A DNA stretch of 64,000 nucleotides, from NCBI RefSeq assembly GCF_038958875.1, contig NZ_CP152407.1:2611501-2675500 (forward strand), given 5' to 3'. Below the pieces are notes generated by a model. The model saw only the letters and a program-made list of their open reading frames with translations. It was not told where the DNA came from and made no database searches. Numbering within the stretch: position 1 is the stretch's first letter; each line of letters opens with the position of its first letter. The DNA comes from Acidovorax sp. FHTAMBA. GTDB lineage: Bacteria > Pseudomonadota > Gammaproteobacteria > Burkholderiales > Burkholderiaceae_C. Made by a program: the position numbers and the translations under genes. Of the stretch, positions 1 through 7,903 are shown piece after piece.

Positions 1-1404
1 GATGTCCATGTCCATGGCATTCCACCGCTCGGCCGCAAACTGCGAATCCGGCAGCACCTTGCCGCCCCGGCTGCGGGCTGGCTGGGTGTTGCCGGGCTGG
101 CGGGTTCCCAGCGCGGGCCCCAGGTCTGCCAGGCGCAGCTGGTTGGATGTCATGGTGCCGGTGAGCCGGGGGCGTGGTTTGCCCGAGGTGTATTTGAGCG
201 ACCCCTGCAGGTCGCTCTGGCCCACCTTGCCGCGAAAGTCGCTGTACTCCCACACGGCGCGCTCGGGCTCCAGGCTGCCAGTCAGCCGTCCCCGCGTGGC
301 GAACGGCGGGGTGCTGGGCAGCACCAGCCCGGTCAGCTCGTACAGGTCGGCCATGCTGGCGCCCTGGAGGAACACCTGGAAGTCCAGCCCCGAGAGCGCG
401 CCCGGGTTCGCCAGCACGCCCTCGGCCGACAATGCCACGCTGCCTGCGCTCGCGTCAATCTGCAGCGGGTAGTTCACCACCTTGTTGCGCAGGCTGATCA
501 CCTGGCCCGCGCGCCCTGTGCCCTTGATCTGCGCCTTGGCGTAGCGGCCCTTGAGCTCAAAACGCAGCCCATAGGGCATGCCGTCCGGGGAGAGCGCGGG
601 GTTGGAAGTGTCTGCCGTGGCAGCACTGGCAGCACTGGCAGCACTGGCAGCACTGGCAGCACTGGCAGGAGCGCCGGAAGCGGGGCTGGCGGGTGCGCTG
701 GGCTGGATGGGGTCGATGGTGTCGATGCGCGCCTGCAGGTCCAGGTCCTTCATGCCATCGGCGTACCCCAGCGTGCCCTGGTGGATGACCAGCCGGTCCA
801 CATCAAAGCTCCAGCCACTGCGGGGGCCATCCTTGCGCGCAAAGGTCCAGTTGTTGGTGCCGTCCACCGTGCGGGCCAGCGCCACCTGCGGGCCGGTCAG
901 GGCCACGGTGTCGATCGAGAGGTGCCGGCCCAGCAGTGGCAGCAAACGCACCGTGGCCGTGGCGTGGTCGATGCGGGCCATGGTAGCGGCCTGCGGCAGA
1001 CTGGCGTCTTCATCTTCCCGTGCTTTGCCATCGGCGCGCTGGAAGGGCGGCGCAAACCCCTGCGGTTGGTCCATCACCAGCTGCTCGGCCTGCACCGTCA
1101 CGCCGGGTATCCAGCGGTGCCAGCCGTCTTCCAGGGGCTGCGGCCAGCGCCACGCTGCCGACAGATCGCCTTCGATGGCAAAGTGCCTGCCCGTGGCCTC
1201 GCTCACTTTCTCGTTGATCCACGGTTTTGCGCGGTTCCAGTCCATCACCGCCAGTAAGACACCCAGCACCAGCAGCAGCGCGGCTGCAAGCCCCAGGGCT
1301 ATCAGCAACCACCGTGCGATGCGCCGTCCAAGCGTCGGAGCGTGGCGCGCAGTGGCTGAATCAGGGCGGTCAAGATCGGCAGGGGGATGGGCGGGCGATG
1401 GCAT
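1..1404 (-). CDS. AsmA-family protein, C-terminus off the window
   Basis: A minus-strand reading frame stays open from the ATG at 1404-1402 to the left edge, giving the first 468 residues. An N-terminal segment of about 25 hydrophobic residues (residues 34-57, rich in Leu and Ala) is followed by a periplasmic-type region with the AsmA signature around residues 58-85 (DWNRAKPWINEKVSEATGR). AsmA-like proteins are inner-membrane-anchored and are thought to act in envelope lipid transport or outer-membrane assembly. Residues 246-261 are an Ala/Ser linker encoded by five exact 9-bp repeats. The gene diverges from the pseudouridine synthase at 1567. The family call is firm; the exact function is not known. 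Confidence 0.8.
   Translation of the reverse strand, partial: MPSPAHPPADLDRPDSATARHAPTLGRRIARWLLIALGLAAALLLVLGVLLAVMDWNRAKPWINEKVSEATGRHFAIEGDLSAAWRWPQPLEDGWHRWIPGVTVQAEQLVMDQPQGFAPPFQRADGKAREDEDASLPQAATMARIDHATATVRLLPLLGRHLSIDTVALTGPQVALARTVDGTNNWTFARKDGPRSGWSFDVDRLVIHQGTLGYADGMKDLDLQARIDTIDPIQPSAPASPASGAPASAASAASAASAASAATADTSNPALSPDGMPYGLRFELKGRYAKAQIKGTGRAGQVISLRNKVVNYPLQIDASAGSVALSAEGVLANPGALSGLDFQVFLQGASMADLYELTGLVLPSTPPFATRGRLTGSLEPERAVWEYSDFRGKVGQSDLQGSLKYTSGKPRPRLTGTMTSNQLRLADLGPALGTRQPGNTQPARSRGGKVLPDSQFAAERWNAMDMDI
619..668. repeat. 9-bp tandem repeat inside the AsmA-like gene
   Basis: Five perfect copies of GGCAGCACT occupy 619-663, followed by a partial sixth. On the coding (minus) strand each unit encodes Ala-Ser-Ala, forming a flexible linker. 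The unit length is a multiple of three, so gain or loss of units would change linker length without breaking the frame. Confidence 0.9.
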
Positions 1405-1566
1405 GAAAAGGGTCGGGTTATGGCCCGCACTGCACACACCAACCGGTGGCAGGGCGCGTGCGCGCGGAGGGTCTGGTGGGTTTCATGCTAGCCCGCATCG
1501 GTGCGCGATGCGGCGTTGGCGATGCAACTGCCGCCCTTGTCCTACAGCCTCCTAAAATCGCCCCCC

Positions 1567-2481
1567 ATGCACAACCCCCGCCATCCCCACGCCCCCCCCA
1601 TGCGTGACGGTGTGGGGCCCAGCTGCGTGGTGCTGCCCAGCCACGGGCGGGGCAGCATGCTGGACTTTCTGGCACACCGTCTGCCCGCAGTCTCGCGCGA
1701 CGAGTGGCGGCAGCGCATGCTGGCGGGCGATGTGGTGGACGAGCGCGGCCAGCCCGTGGCCCCCGGGCGCCCGTTTGAAGGCAGCCTGCGCGTGTACTAC
1801 TACCGCAGCCTGCCCGCGGAGCCGGCGCTGCCGTCGGCAGAAACCGTGCTGTACCAGGATGAGCACCTCGTGGTGGCCGACAAGCCCCATTTCATGCCCG
1901 TTACGCCGTCGGGCCGTTACCTGCACAACACCTTGCTGGTACGACTCAAGCACCAGCTGGGGCTGCCCGAACTGTCGCCCCTGCACCGCATTGACCGGGA
2001 CACGGCGGGGCTGGTGCTGCTGTCGGTGCAGCAGCGCACCCGCGGCGCTTACCAGGCGCTGTTTCGCGACCGACAGATCACCAAGCACTACGAAGCGGTT
2101 GCGCCCTGGCGTGAAGACCTCGTGTTTCCACGCGACCACATGAGCCGCCTGGAGGAAAGCCCGCAGTTCTTTCGCATGCAGGAAGTGCCCGGCGCGCCTA
2201 ACAGCCACACGCAGATGCAACTGCTGGAGGTGGCAGCGTCTGGCGCCTGGGCCCGCTACCGCCTCACGCCGGTCACCGGCAAACGCCACCAGCTGCGCGT
2301 GCACATGACCGCGCTGGGCCTGCCCCTGCGCAACGACCCGTTCTACCCAGTGGTCAATGACCCGCCCGAAGGCGACTACACGCGGCCCCTGCAGTTGCTG
2401 GCGCGGTCGCTGGAGTTTGTGGACCCGGTCACACAGGTTCCGCGCTTTTTTGAAAGCGGACAGCGCTTGCTCCTGCCATAG
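1567..2481 (+). CDS. RluA-family pseudouridine synthase
   Basis: The 304-residue product is predicted to isomerise uridine to pseudouridine in rRNA or tRNA. The motif HRIDRDTAGLVLLS (around residues 140-153) is the RluA-type catalytic loop with its aspartate nucleophile; a later GKRHQLRVH segment is the conserved RNA-binding and fold motif. An S4-like N-terminal region precedes the catalytic domain. The ATG at 1567 is preferred, but a second in-frame ATG lies at 1600, directly after a run of eight C (1592-1599), so the true start is uncertain. No clear ribosome-binding site precedes either. The RNA target cannot be read from the sequence. Confidence 0.85.
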   Translation: MHNPRHPHAPPMRDGVGPSCVVLPSHGRGSMLDFLAHRLPAVSRDEWRQRMLAGDVVDERGQPVAPGRPFEGSLRVYYYRSLPAEPALPSAETVLYQDEHLVVADKPHFMPVTPSGRYLHNTLLVRLKHQLGLPELSPLHRIDRDTAGLVLLSVQQRTRGAYQALFRDRQITKHYEAVAPWREDLVFPRDHMSRLEESPQFFRMQEVPGAPNSHTQMQLLEVAASGAWARYRLTPVTGKRHQLRVHMTALGLPLRNDPFYPVVNDPPEGDYTRPLQLLARSLEFVDPVTQVPRFFESGQRLLLP

Positions 2482-2525
2482 CTGCGTAAGGAACCTACGG
2501 CCCGCCGTTCCCGCCAGACGTGCCG

Positions 2526-2888
2526 CTAGCGAAAGGGAATCGGTTTGTTCTTGGCCGGAGCAATCTTGGGCAGCTGCGAACTGAAGAGTTCAGCGAGAGC
2601 CCGCTGTGTGTCGGGGTGCAGGCGCCATGCCGTCCATCCCAGTCCCAAGCTGCGCAGGTACACCGTCACGTAAGCGTCTTCCAAGGGGTGCTTGACGGCG
2701 ATGGTGGGGTTGTCCTGCGTCATCACCGAAACGCCGACACCATTTTCATCTTTGGGCGCAGGCGTGGTTTCGGGCGTCATCTGCGAGCGCAACGTGGCCA
2801 GCTCACGGATCACGTTCTCCAACTCTGACGCCGTGAGTGTCTTGTTGATCGCCAATGTGGCCTGCGTTCGGTCGTCGCTCAATTGCAT
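2526..2888 (-). CDS. Hypothetical protein, 120 aa
   Basis: I do not recognise this protein. It begins MQLSDDRTQATLAINK and is acidic to neutral, with no membrane segment or signal peptide. The N-terminal half looks helical and the middle is rich in Val and Thr. It ends in a basic tail (KIAPAKNKPIPFR). It is convergent with the pseudouridine synthase (44-base gap). On the other side, about 250 bases separate it from tRNA-Gly. The frame has the expected GC-rich third positions and a plausible ATG. A real gene is likely; the function is unknown. Confidence 0.6.
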   Translation of the reverse strand: MQLSDDRTQATLAINKTLTASELENVIRELATLRSQMTPETTPAPKDENGVGVSVMTQDNPTIAVKHPLEDAYVTVYLRSLGLGWTAWRLHPDTQRALAELFSSQLPKIAPAKNKPIPFR

Positions 2889-3015
2889 TGGGCGTTTCCT
2901 TCTTTTGCTGGGAGTTTCTGAAGCCTCTATTGTCTTGCATTGTCCGGCCCTTGCTGCCGCGCTAAAAGCTCAAACCCTGGAGCGCAACTCAGACATAAAT
3001 TCCTCCAGCCGGTGA

Positions 3016-3043
3016 TTGAGGGGTGCCGCGGCGTGGCTACAAT
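3016..3043 (+). promoter_or_regulatory. Probable promoter of tRNA-Gly
   Basis: TTGAGG at 3016-3021 and TACAAT at 3038-3043 are separated by 16 bases and point toward the tRNA, about 100 bases downstream. They resemble sigma-70 -35 and -10 boxes. The match is by eye only. Confidence 0.5.
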
Positions 3044-3140
3044 ACTGCTAGAGTCGATACGCTGCAGCCTGAACTGAACGGCGGCCTCTCGTCAGCAGCC
3101 TCTGCGCAGAAGCCGTTGCCAGCCAACGGACCAGCGCCAG

Positions 3141-3214
3141 GCGGGTGTAGTTCAATGGTAGAACGGCAGCTTCCCAAGCTTCATACGAGGGTTCGATTCC
3201 CTTCACCCGCTCCA
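3141..3214 (+). tRNA. tRNA-Gly (anticodon CCC)
   Basis: The 74-base sequence folds as a cloverleaf. The acceptor stem pairs GCGGGTG with the CACCCGC-type 3' strand. The D-arm is GTTCAATGGTAGAAC, the anticodon loop TTCCCAA contains CCC, the T-arm carries GTTCGATTC, and CCA is encoded at 3212-3214. CCC reads GGG glycine codons. The tRNA is followed by a terminator and then a phage-type integrase fragment. tRNA 3' ends are common integration sites, so this gene was probably the attachment site of the decayed element downstream. Confidence 0.97.
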
Positions 3215-3248
3215 AATTGCCATCTCATCAGGCATCAAACCAACCTAT

Positions 3249-3282
3249 AACCCGTTGTCTCTATTGGAGCAGCGGGTTTTTT
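3249..3282 (+). terminator. Rho-independent terminator after tRNA-Gly
   Basis: AACCCGTTG (3249-3257) pairs with CAGCGGGTT (3270-3278), with one G-T pair, and six T residues run through 3282. It is well placed to end the tRNA transcript. Confidence 0.85.
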
Positions 3283-3312
3283 GTTGTCTCACGCAACTTC
3301 ATTGACTAGCAT

Positions 3313-3405
3313 GACATACCAACTCTTTGGTGGCAGTTATGTTGGTAGGCGACCGGTACCAGCTTTTGCCAACAAGCCAAATACCAGCACACCTACCAGC
3401 GGGGC
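3313..3405. promoter_or_regulatory. Possible integrase arm-type sites
   Basis: Between the tRNA terminator and the integrase start lie several short related words in both orientations: TTGGTGGCA, TTGGTAGGC, CCTACCAG and ATACCAG. Tyrosine integrases of this class often have such repeats near the attachment site. No matching right-hand site was found, so this remains an inference. Confidence 0.3.
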
Positions 3406-3411
3406 AGTCCG

Positions 3412-3958
3412 ATGAGCTTGAACGACACCTTCATCAAGAACAGTACGAAGTACAGCGGACGGCCGTCTGGCGACAAGCACAGTGATGGCGGAGGGTTGTA
3501 CTTGCACGTCACGGCAGCGGGCAAATACTGGCGAATGAACTACAGGCTGTACGGCAAGCAAAAGACTCTGTCGCTGGGTGTGTACCCCTCTATCTCACTC
3601 GCACAGGCGCGAAGGGGGCGCGATGAGGCAAAGAAACTCATCGCGCAAAGTATCGATCCGAGCATGGCAAAGCAAGAAGCAAAGCAGGCCGAAAAGCTGG
3701 CAGCAGCCAACACCTACGAAACTGTGGCTCGGGAATTCCACAAGCTCAAGGCCGAAAGCTGGAGCGCATCACAGGCTGCGAAGTGGCTGCGCATGAATGA
3801 GATGTACATGTTCCCGGAGATGGGGTCTATGCCGATTGCGTCAATCAGGGCGAAGACCGTGTTGGATGCGCTGCGCAAGGTCGAAGCCAAGGGCATTCTT
3901 AGTACAGCGCAAGACCTGCAACAGATGGCGGTCAGGTATTCCGATACGCCGTACAGAC
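3412..3958 (+). pseudogene. Tyrosine integrase (P4/DUF4102 type), 3' truncated
   Basis: The frame starts ATGAGCTTG and encodes an N-terminal arm-DNA-binding domain of the DUF4102 type (SDGGGLYLHVTAAGKYWR, LSLGVYPSISLAQAR). The start of the core-binding domain follows, to about residue 180. It is cut at about 3958 by the terminal repeat of an IS3-family remnant; the last residues before the stop at 3996 come from the insertion sequence. The catalytic Arg, His and Tyr residues of the recombinase are absent, so the protein cannot be active. The position 200 bases downstream of tRNA-Gly fits an element integrated at the tRNA. Confidence 0.85.
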
Positions 3959-4801
3959 TGAACCGCCCCGGGTTTCGTGGAGGCCGGTTGGTTTAAGTCA
4001 GACCACCACCATGGAGGTCTGACTGGCGAGTTGCCGGTAGTAGTTTGCCTCAGCCTCTGCAGGCGGTATGTATCCGATCGGTCCGAGCAACCTGTGATGG
4101 TTGAACCAGGACACCCATTCCAGCGTGGCCAGCTCCACCGATTCACGGGTTGGCCAGGACCGTCGGTGGATCACCTCGGCTTTGTACAACCCGTTGATCG
4201 TCTCGGCTAAGGCGTTGTCATAGCTGTCGCCCTTGCTGCCCACCGAGGGCTCGATGTCTGCCTCTGACAGCCGTTCGCAGTAGCGGATGCTGACGTATTG
4301 CGACCCCCTGTCGGAATGATGAATCAATTCCCCATCACGCTCGGGTTGCCGGGCATACAGGGCCTGCTCCAGGGCATCAAGAACAAAGTCCGTGTGCATG
4401 GAGGTGCTGACCCTCCACCCCACAATGCGCCTGGCGTATACGTCGATCACGAAGGCCACGTACAGCCACCCCTGCCAGGTTGAAACGTAGGTGAAGTCCG
4501 AGACCCACAGCTGGTTGGGCCGCTCGGCCTTGAACTGTCTGTTGACCCGGTCCAGCGGGCACGGTGCTTTCATGTCGCTGATGGTGGTGCGAACCACCTT
4601 GCCACGGCGCACGCCCTGCAATCCCAGGCGCTTCATCAAGCGCTCGACCGTGCAGCGGGCAATGGACAGCCCTTCGCGGTTCATCTGTTTCCAGATCTTG
4701 TCGGCGCCGTAGACCCGCTTATTGGCTTGCCAGACGCGCTCGATGTGCGCCACCAGGGTGTCGTCACGTTGGGCGCGCGCGCAGCGCAGTTGGGGGTTGC
4801 G
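3959..4801 (-). mobile_element. IS3-family element remnant, 5' part missing
   Basis: The 3' end of the element is at 3959, where the sequence TGAACCGCCCCGGGTTTCGT resembles an IS3-family terminal repeat. The element runs on the minus strand and includes most of OrfB. OrfA, the start of OrfB and the other terminal repeat are missing: at about 4799-4801 the sequence switches to an IS630-type transposase gene. No target duplication can be checked because one end is lost. Confidence 0.75.
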
Positions 4802-5011
4802 GTCCAGCGCCTGTATCTGGCTCTTCTCATCCACGCACAGCACCATCGCCTTGACGGGCGGGTCCATGTACAAGCCGACGATGTCACGGACTTTGTCGAC
4901 AAAAAACGGATCACTGGAGAGCTTGAACGTCTCCTGGCGGTGCGGCTGTAGACCGAAAGCCCGCCAGATTCGACTGACAGCCGTCTGTGACATGCCCATT
5001 GCGTGGGCCAT
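3998..5011 (-). pseudogene. Chimeric transposase frame: IS630 N-part fused to IS3 OrfB
   Basis: This single 337-codon frame joins two unrelated transposases. Residues 1-71 (MSQTAVSRIWRAFGLQPHRQ to VDEKSQIQALDR) belong to an IS630-family transposase and include its first catalytic Asp. From about residue 72 (NPQLRCARAQRDD) onward it is IS3-family OrfB, with the rve-type DDE residues in WVSDFTYV, HHSDRGSQY and SYDNALAETINGL. The switch lies at about 4799-4801. The IS3 catalytic core is complete but its N-terminal DNA-binding part is replaced. The frame probably reflects a deletion or recombination between two elements, not a functional fusion, although it remains open. Confidence 0.85.
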
Positions 5012-5358
5012 GGTGCGGGTGCTTCAGTGAGTCGCGCCAACTGGCACAGACTCCAGCGTCTTGACGATCACTGCATCGACGCGCTCATCTTCAATTGTGC
5101 GCGGAGCGCCAGGGCGCGGCGCATCCATCAACCCCCCATGCGCAGTTCAACAAAACGGCCCCGCCACTTGGAAACCGTCTGCTGCGTGACCCGCAGGCGT
5201 GCTGCGACCACTTTGTTGTCCAAGCCCTCTGCGCAAGCGAGCACGATCCGCGCTCGCAGCGCCAAGGCCTGCGCGGTCTTGCGACGCTTGGTCAACGCAA
5301 TCAGTTGCTCTCGCTCCATCACGCTCAACACCAATGGAGTCTTCGGCCTACCGCTCAT
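4799..5358 (-). pseudogene. IS630-family transposase, truncated, frameshifted and with a nonsense codon
   Basis: Reading from ATG at 5358 (MSGRPKTPLVLSVMER), the helix-turn-helix part continues to about 5130. There a run of six G bases carries a frameshift: the frame ends at RMGG, while the expected LMDAPRPGAPRT continues in the next frame. A second lesion is a TGA where family members have Trp in ATHWSTR (around 5026). The remaining sequence enters the chimeric frame and stops resembling IS630 at about 4800, so the second and third catalytic acidic residues are absent. The gene is dead by three independent lesions. Confidence 0.85.
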
Positions 5359-5431
5359 GGGCACCTCGTCGTGAAACACACTTCACGACTGATCACCGTC
5401 AGGGAAAATAATTCAATGAATTTTGAACTCA

Positions 5432-5474
5432 GTACACTAGCGCTTGATGGGTATGCGTCAGAAGCCATCAAAAG
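5432..5474. repeat. Palindromic repeat copy A
   Basis: CTAGCGCTTGATGGGTATGC followed by a GCCATCAAAA arm matches the dispersed repeat, with a diverged right half-palindrome. It lies just downstream of the gabD-like gene's stop codon (5485-5487). In the repeat's usual open frame it reads LALDGYASEAIKRE. Confidence 0.65.
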
Positions 5475-5484
5475 AGAAGCGCTT

Positions 5485-6975
5485 TTATTTCTGGACATCG
5501 CCCACGCACAGGTACTTGATCTCCACGTAGTCATCCATGCCGTGGTGCGAGCCCTCTCGGCCCAGGCCCGACTGCTTGACGCCGCCAAAGGGAACATGCT
5601 CGGTGGCCAGGATGCCGACGTTGGCGCCCACCATGCCGTATTCCAGCGCCTCCGTCATGCGGAAGATGCGACCCACGTCGCGGCTGTAGAAGTAGCTGGC
5701 CAAGCCAAACTCGGTGTTGTTGGCGGCGTCTATGGCCTCCTGCTCGGTCTTGAACTTGAAGATGGGCGCAAAGGGGCCAAAGGTTTCCTCGCGGGCGCAC
5801 AGCATGTCGGCCGTGGCATTGGCCACCACCGTGGGTTCGAAGAACTGGCCCGAGCCCAGGCTTTGGAGGCGCTGGCCGCCCGCCACCACCTTGCCGCCCT
5901 TGGCCAGGGCGTCATCCACATGGCGCTGCACTTTTTCCAGTGCGGCTTCCTCGATCAGCGGGCCCTGGTTCACGCCGTCTTCAAAGCCATTGCCCACCTT
6001 GGCGGTTTTGACCCTGGCCGCAAACTTGGCGACGAACTCGTCGTACACGCCTTCCTGCACATAAAAGCGGTTGGAGCACACGCAGGTCTGGCCCGCGTTG
6101 CGGTATTTGCTGGCAAAGGCGCCTTCCACGGCGCTGTCGATGTCGGCATCGTCGAACACGATGAAGGGCGCATTGCCGCCCAGCTCCAGCGACATCTTCT
6201 TGACCGTGGGCGCGCTCTGCGCCATCAGGATGCGGCCCACTTCGGTGGAGCCGGTGAAGCTGATGTGGCGCACCACGTCGCTCGCGCACAGCACCTTGCC
6301 AATGGCAATGGAGTTGTCGCTGTCGGCCGGCAGGATGTTGAACACACCGGGCGGGATGCCCGCGCGCAGGGCCAGCTCGGCGGCGGCCAAGGCGGTGAGG
6401 GGCGTCAACTCGGCGGGCTTGATGACCACGGGGCAGCCTGCGGCCAGCGCGGGCGCCACCTTGCGGGTGATCATGGCGAGCGGGAAGTTCCATGGCGTGA
6501 TGGCCGCACACACGCCGATGGGCTGCTTCAAGACCAGCAGGCGGCGGTTGTTGTCAAAGGTGGGCAGCGTTTCGCCATTGACGCGCTTGGCTTCTTCGGC
6601 AAACCATTCCACAAAGCTCGCACCATAGGCGACTTCGCCCTTGGCTTCGGCCAGCGGCTTGCCCTGCTCGGCGGTCATGATGCGGCCCAGGTCGTCCTGG
6701 TGGGCCATGAGCAGATCGAACCACTTGCGCAGGATGGTGCTGCGTTCCTTGGCGGTCTTGGTCTTCCACGGGCCCCAAGCGGCGTTGGCGGCGGCAATGG
6801 CGGCCTCTGCATCGGCCGGGCCCAGGTTGGCCACATCGGCCAGCTTGAGGCCGGTGGCCGGGTCGTTCACATCAAAGCGGCTGCTGCCAGCCACCCACTG
6901 GCCGTTGATGAGGCCATCGGTCTTGAGCAGGGTGGGGTCGTTGAGCAGGGCGAGGGGGGATGTCTTCATGTCCAT
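5485..6975 (-). CDS. gabD: NAD(P)-dependent semialdehyde dehydrogenase (GabD-like)
   Basis: This 496-residue aldehyde dehydrogenase oxidises an aldehyde to an acid with NAD(P)+. Key features are ITPWNFPLAMITRK (around residue 160), the LELGGNAPF glutamate and the GQTCVCSNR catalytic cysteine. By sequence it resembles succinate-semialdehyde dehydrogenase. It lies downstream of, and on the same strand as, the hydroxyproline genes and GntR regulator, so it could instead supply the last step, 2-oxoglutarate semialdehyde to 2-oxoglutarate. The upstream region (6976-7190) holds a perfect inverted repeat that could be an operator. Family confidence is high; substrate confidence is moderate. Confidence 0.88.
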   Translation of the reverse strand: MDMKTSPLALLNDPTLLKTDGLINGQWVAGSSRFDVNDPATGLKLADVANLGPADAEAAIAAANAAWGPWKTKTAKERSTILRKWFDLLMAHQDDLGRIMTAEQGKPLAEAKGEVAYGASFVEWFAEEAKRVNGETLPTFDNNRRLLVLKQPIGVCAAITPWNFPLAMITRKVAPALAAGCPVVIKPAELTPLTALAAAELALRAGIPPGVFNILPADSDNSIAIGKVLCASDVVRHISFTGSTEVGRILMAQSAPTVKKMSLELGGNAPFIVFDDADIDSAVEGAFASKYRNAGQTCVCSNRFYVQEGVYDEFVAKFAARVKTAKVGNGFEDGVNQGPLIEEAALEKVQRHVDDALAKGGKVVAGGQRLQSLGSGQFFEPTVVANATADMLCAREETFGPFAPIFKFKTEQEAIDAANNTEFGLASYFYSRDVGRIFRMTEALEYGMVGANVGILATEHVPFGGVKQSGLGREGSHHGMDDYVEIKYLCVGDVQK

Positions 6976-7034
6976 GGAGGTCTCTCATCAGCAACGCAAG
7001 AAGGAAGGGGGCAAGGGTAGCGCCAAACACCTTG

Positions 7035-7052
7035 GCCGACTGTCGCGTCGGC
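7035..7052. promoter_or_regulatory. Inverted repeat upstream of the gabD-like gene
   Basis: GCCGAC (7035-7040) and GTCGGC (7047-7052) form a perfect 6-bp dyad with a 6-base spacer, 60 bases upstream of the dehydrogenase start. It may be an operator for the adjacent GntR regulator or part of a hairpin. No run of T follows on either strand. Confidence 0.4.
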
Positions 7053-7102
7053 AAACCTGTGCTGGCATTGGGGGTAGAAGAAAAATATGAATTAAATAGG
7101 GA

Positions 7103-7141
7103 TCCAGCGCTTATGCAGAAAGCGCAGATAGCTATAAAAAT
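7103..7141. repeat. Palindromic repeat copy B
   Basis: TCCAGCGCTTATGCAGAAAG continues with CGCAGATAGCTATAAAAATG. The GCGCTT/AAAGCGC core and the AGCTAT arm match the dispersed repeat. It lies between the GntR gene's stop and the gabD-like gene's start. Its open frame reads DPALMQKAQIAIKM. Confidence 0.85.
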
Positions 7142-7190
7142 GGGAGTATTTTTAGCGGGTCGGGTGCATGCGCTAGCGGCGCCTGCGGGG

Positions 7191-7871
7191 TTAGCGGTCG
7201 ATGATGCGCCGTGCAAACTTTTCCAGGTAGTCCATCAGCTGCTCTGCACCTGCCATCGCCTGGGCTTCGTCGCCGCTCGCAATGCCCTGCGCCAGTTGCA
7301 GGTGCGCGCGGGCGCCTTCTGATACATCGCCTTCGTGCTGGTAGGCGTACCAGAAGCGGCGGCACTGCACGATGAGCGGTTGCACGCATTTGACGGCCGA
7401 GTGGTTCTGGCTGGCCTGGTGGGTGACGAGGTCGAGCGCATGGTCGGCCTGCATGTAGCCGTCCAGGTGGCCGCGCGTTGCGGCTTCCATCATGTTTTCG
7501 GCGCACCGCACGATGGCCTGGCGCTGCGGCGCGGTGGCGCGACGGGCGGCGTTGGAGGCGAGCAGCCGTTCCAGCACGCGGCGGGTCTGGATCACGTCCA
7601 GGTGGTCGGCAAGGTCGATGTGCGACACCAGCAGCCCGCGCCGGGGCTGCTGCACGATGAGCCCGATGGACACCATGCGCAGCAGCGCCTCGCGCACCGG
7701 CGTGCGGCCCAGGCCGGTGCGCTCCGCAATCTCGGCCTCGACCACCGGGCTGCCGGGCTGAAGCTGCAGCGTGGAAATCATGGTTTCGATGGCGTCGTAG
7801 GCCACGTCTGCCGCGCGCCGCTTGGGCGCTGGCTCTGGCGGGTGGGCGAAGGTGGTTGTCATCGTGCGCAA
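7191..7871 (-). CDS. GntR-family transcriptional regulator (FCD type)
   Basis: The 226-residue protein has an N-terminal winged helix-turn-helix (residues 20-85, with IAERTGLGRTPVREALLRM as the recognition region). A C-terminal all-helical FCD ligand-binding domain follows; its metal-binding His and Asp residues are visible around MQADHALDLV. FCD regulators usually sense small carboxylates and repress neighbouring catabolic genes. It sits 32 bases downstream of the hydroxyproline dehydrogenase genes and is probably cotranscribed with them, so autoregulation by hydroxyproline or a pathway intermediate is likely. A second start (MTTTF) lies at 7862. Confidence 0.88.
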   Translation of the reverse strand: MRTMTTTFAHPPEPAPKRRAADVAYDAIETMISTLQLQPGSPVVEAEIAERTGLGRTPVREALLRMVSIGLIVQQPRRGLLVSHIDLADHLDVIQTRRVLERLLASNAARRATAPQRQAIVRCAENMMEAATRGHLDGYMQADHALDLVTHQASQNHSAVKCVQPLIVQCRRFWYAYQHEGDVSEGARAHLQLAQGIASGDEAQAMAGAEQLMDYLEKFARRIIDR

Positions 7872-7903
7872 TCCGGCGAAAGTGGCGGCATCTTAGAACC
7901 CGC

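Noticed and set aside
3023..3250. Short plus-strand frame across the tRNA
   Set aside because: It overlaps the whole tRNA-Gly gene and has no homology or ribosome-binding site.
5095..7020. Long plus-strand frame opposite the aldehyde dehydrogenase
   Set aside because: The minus strand carries the complete dehydrogenase; the mirror frame begins in IS630 debris and has no recognisable domain.
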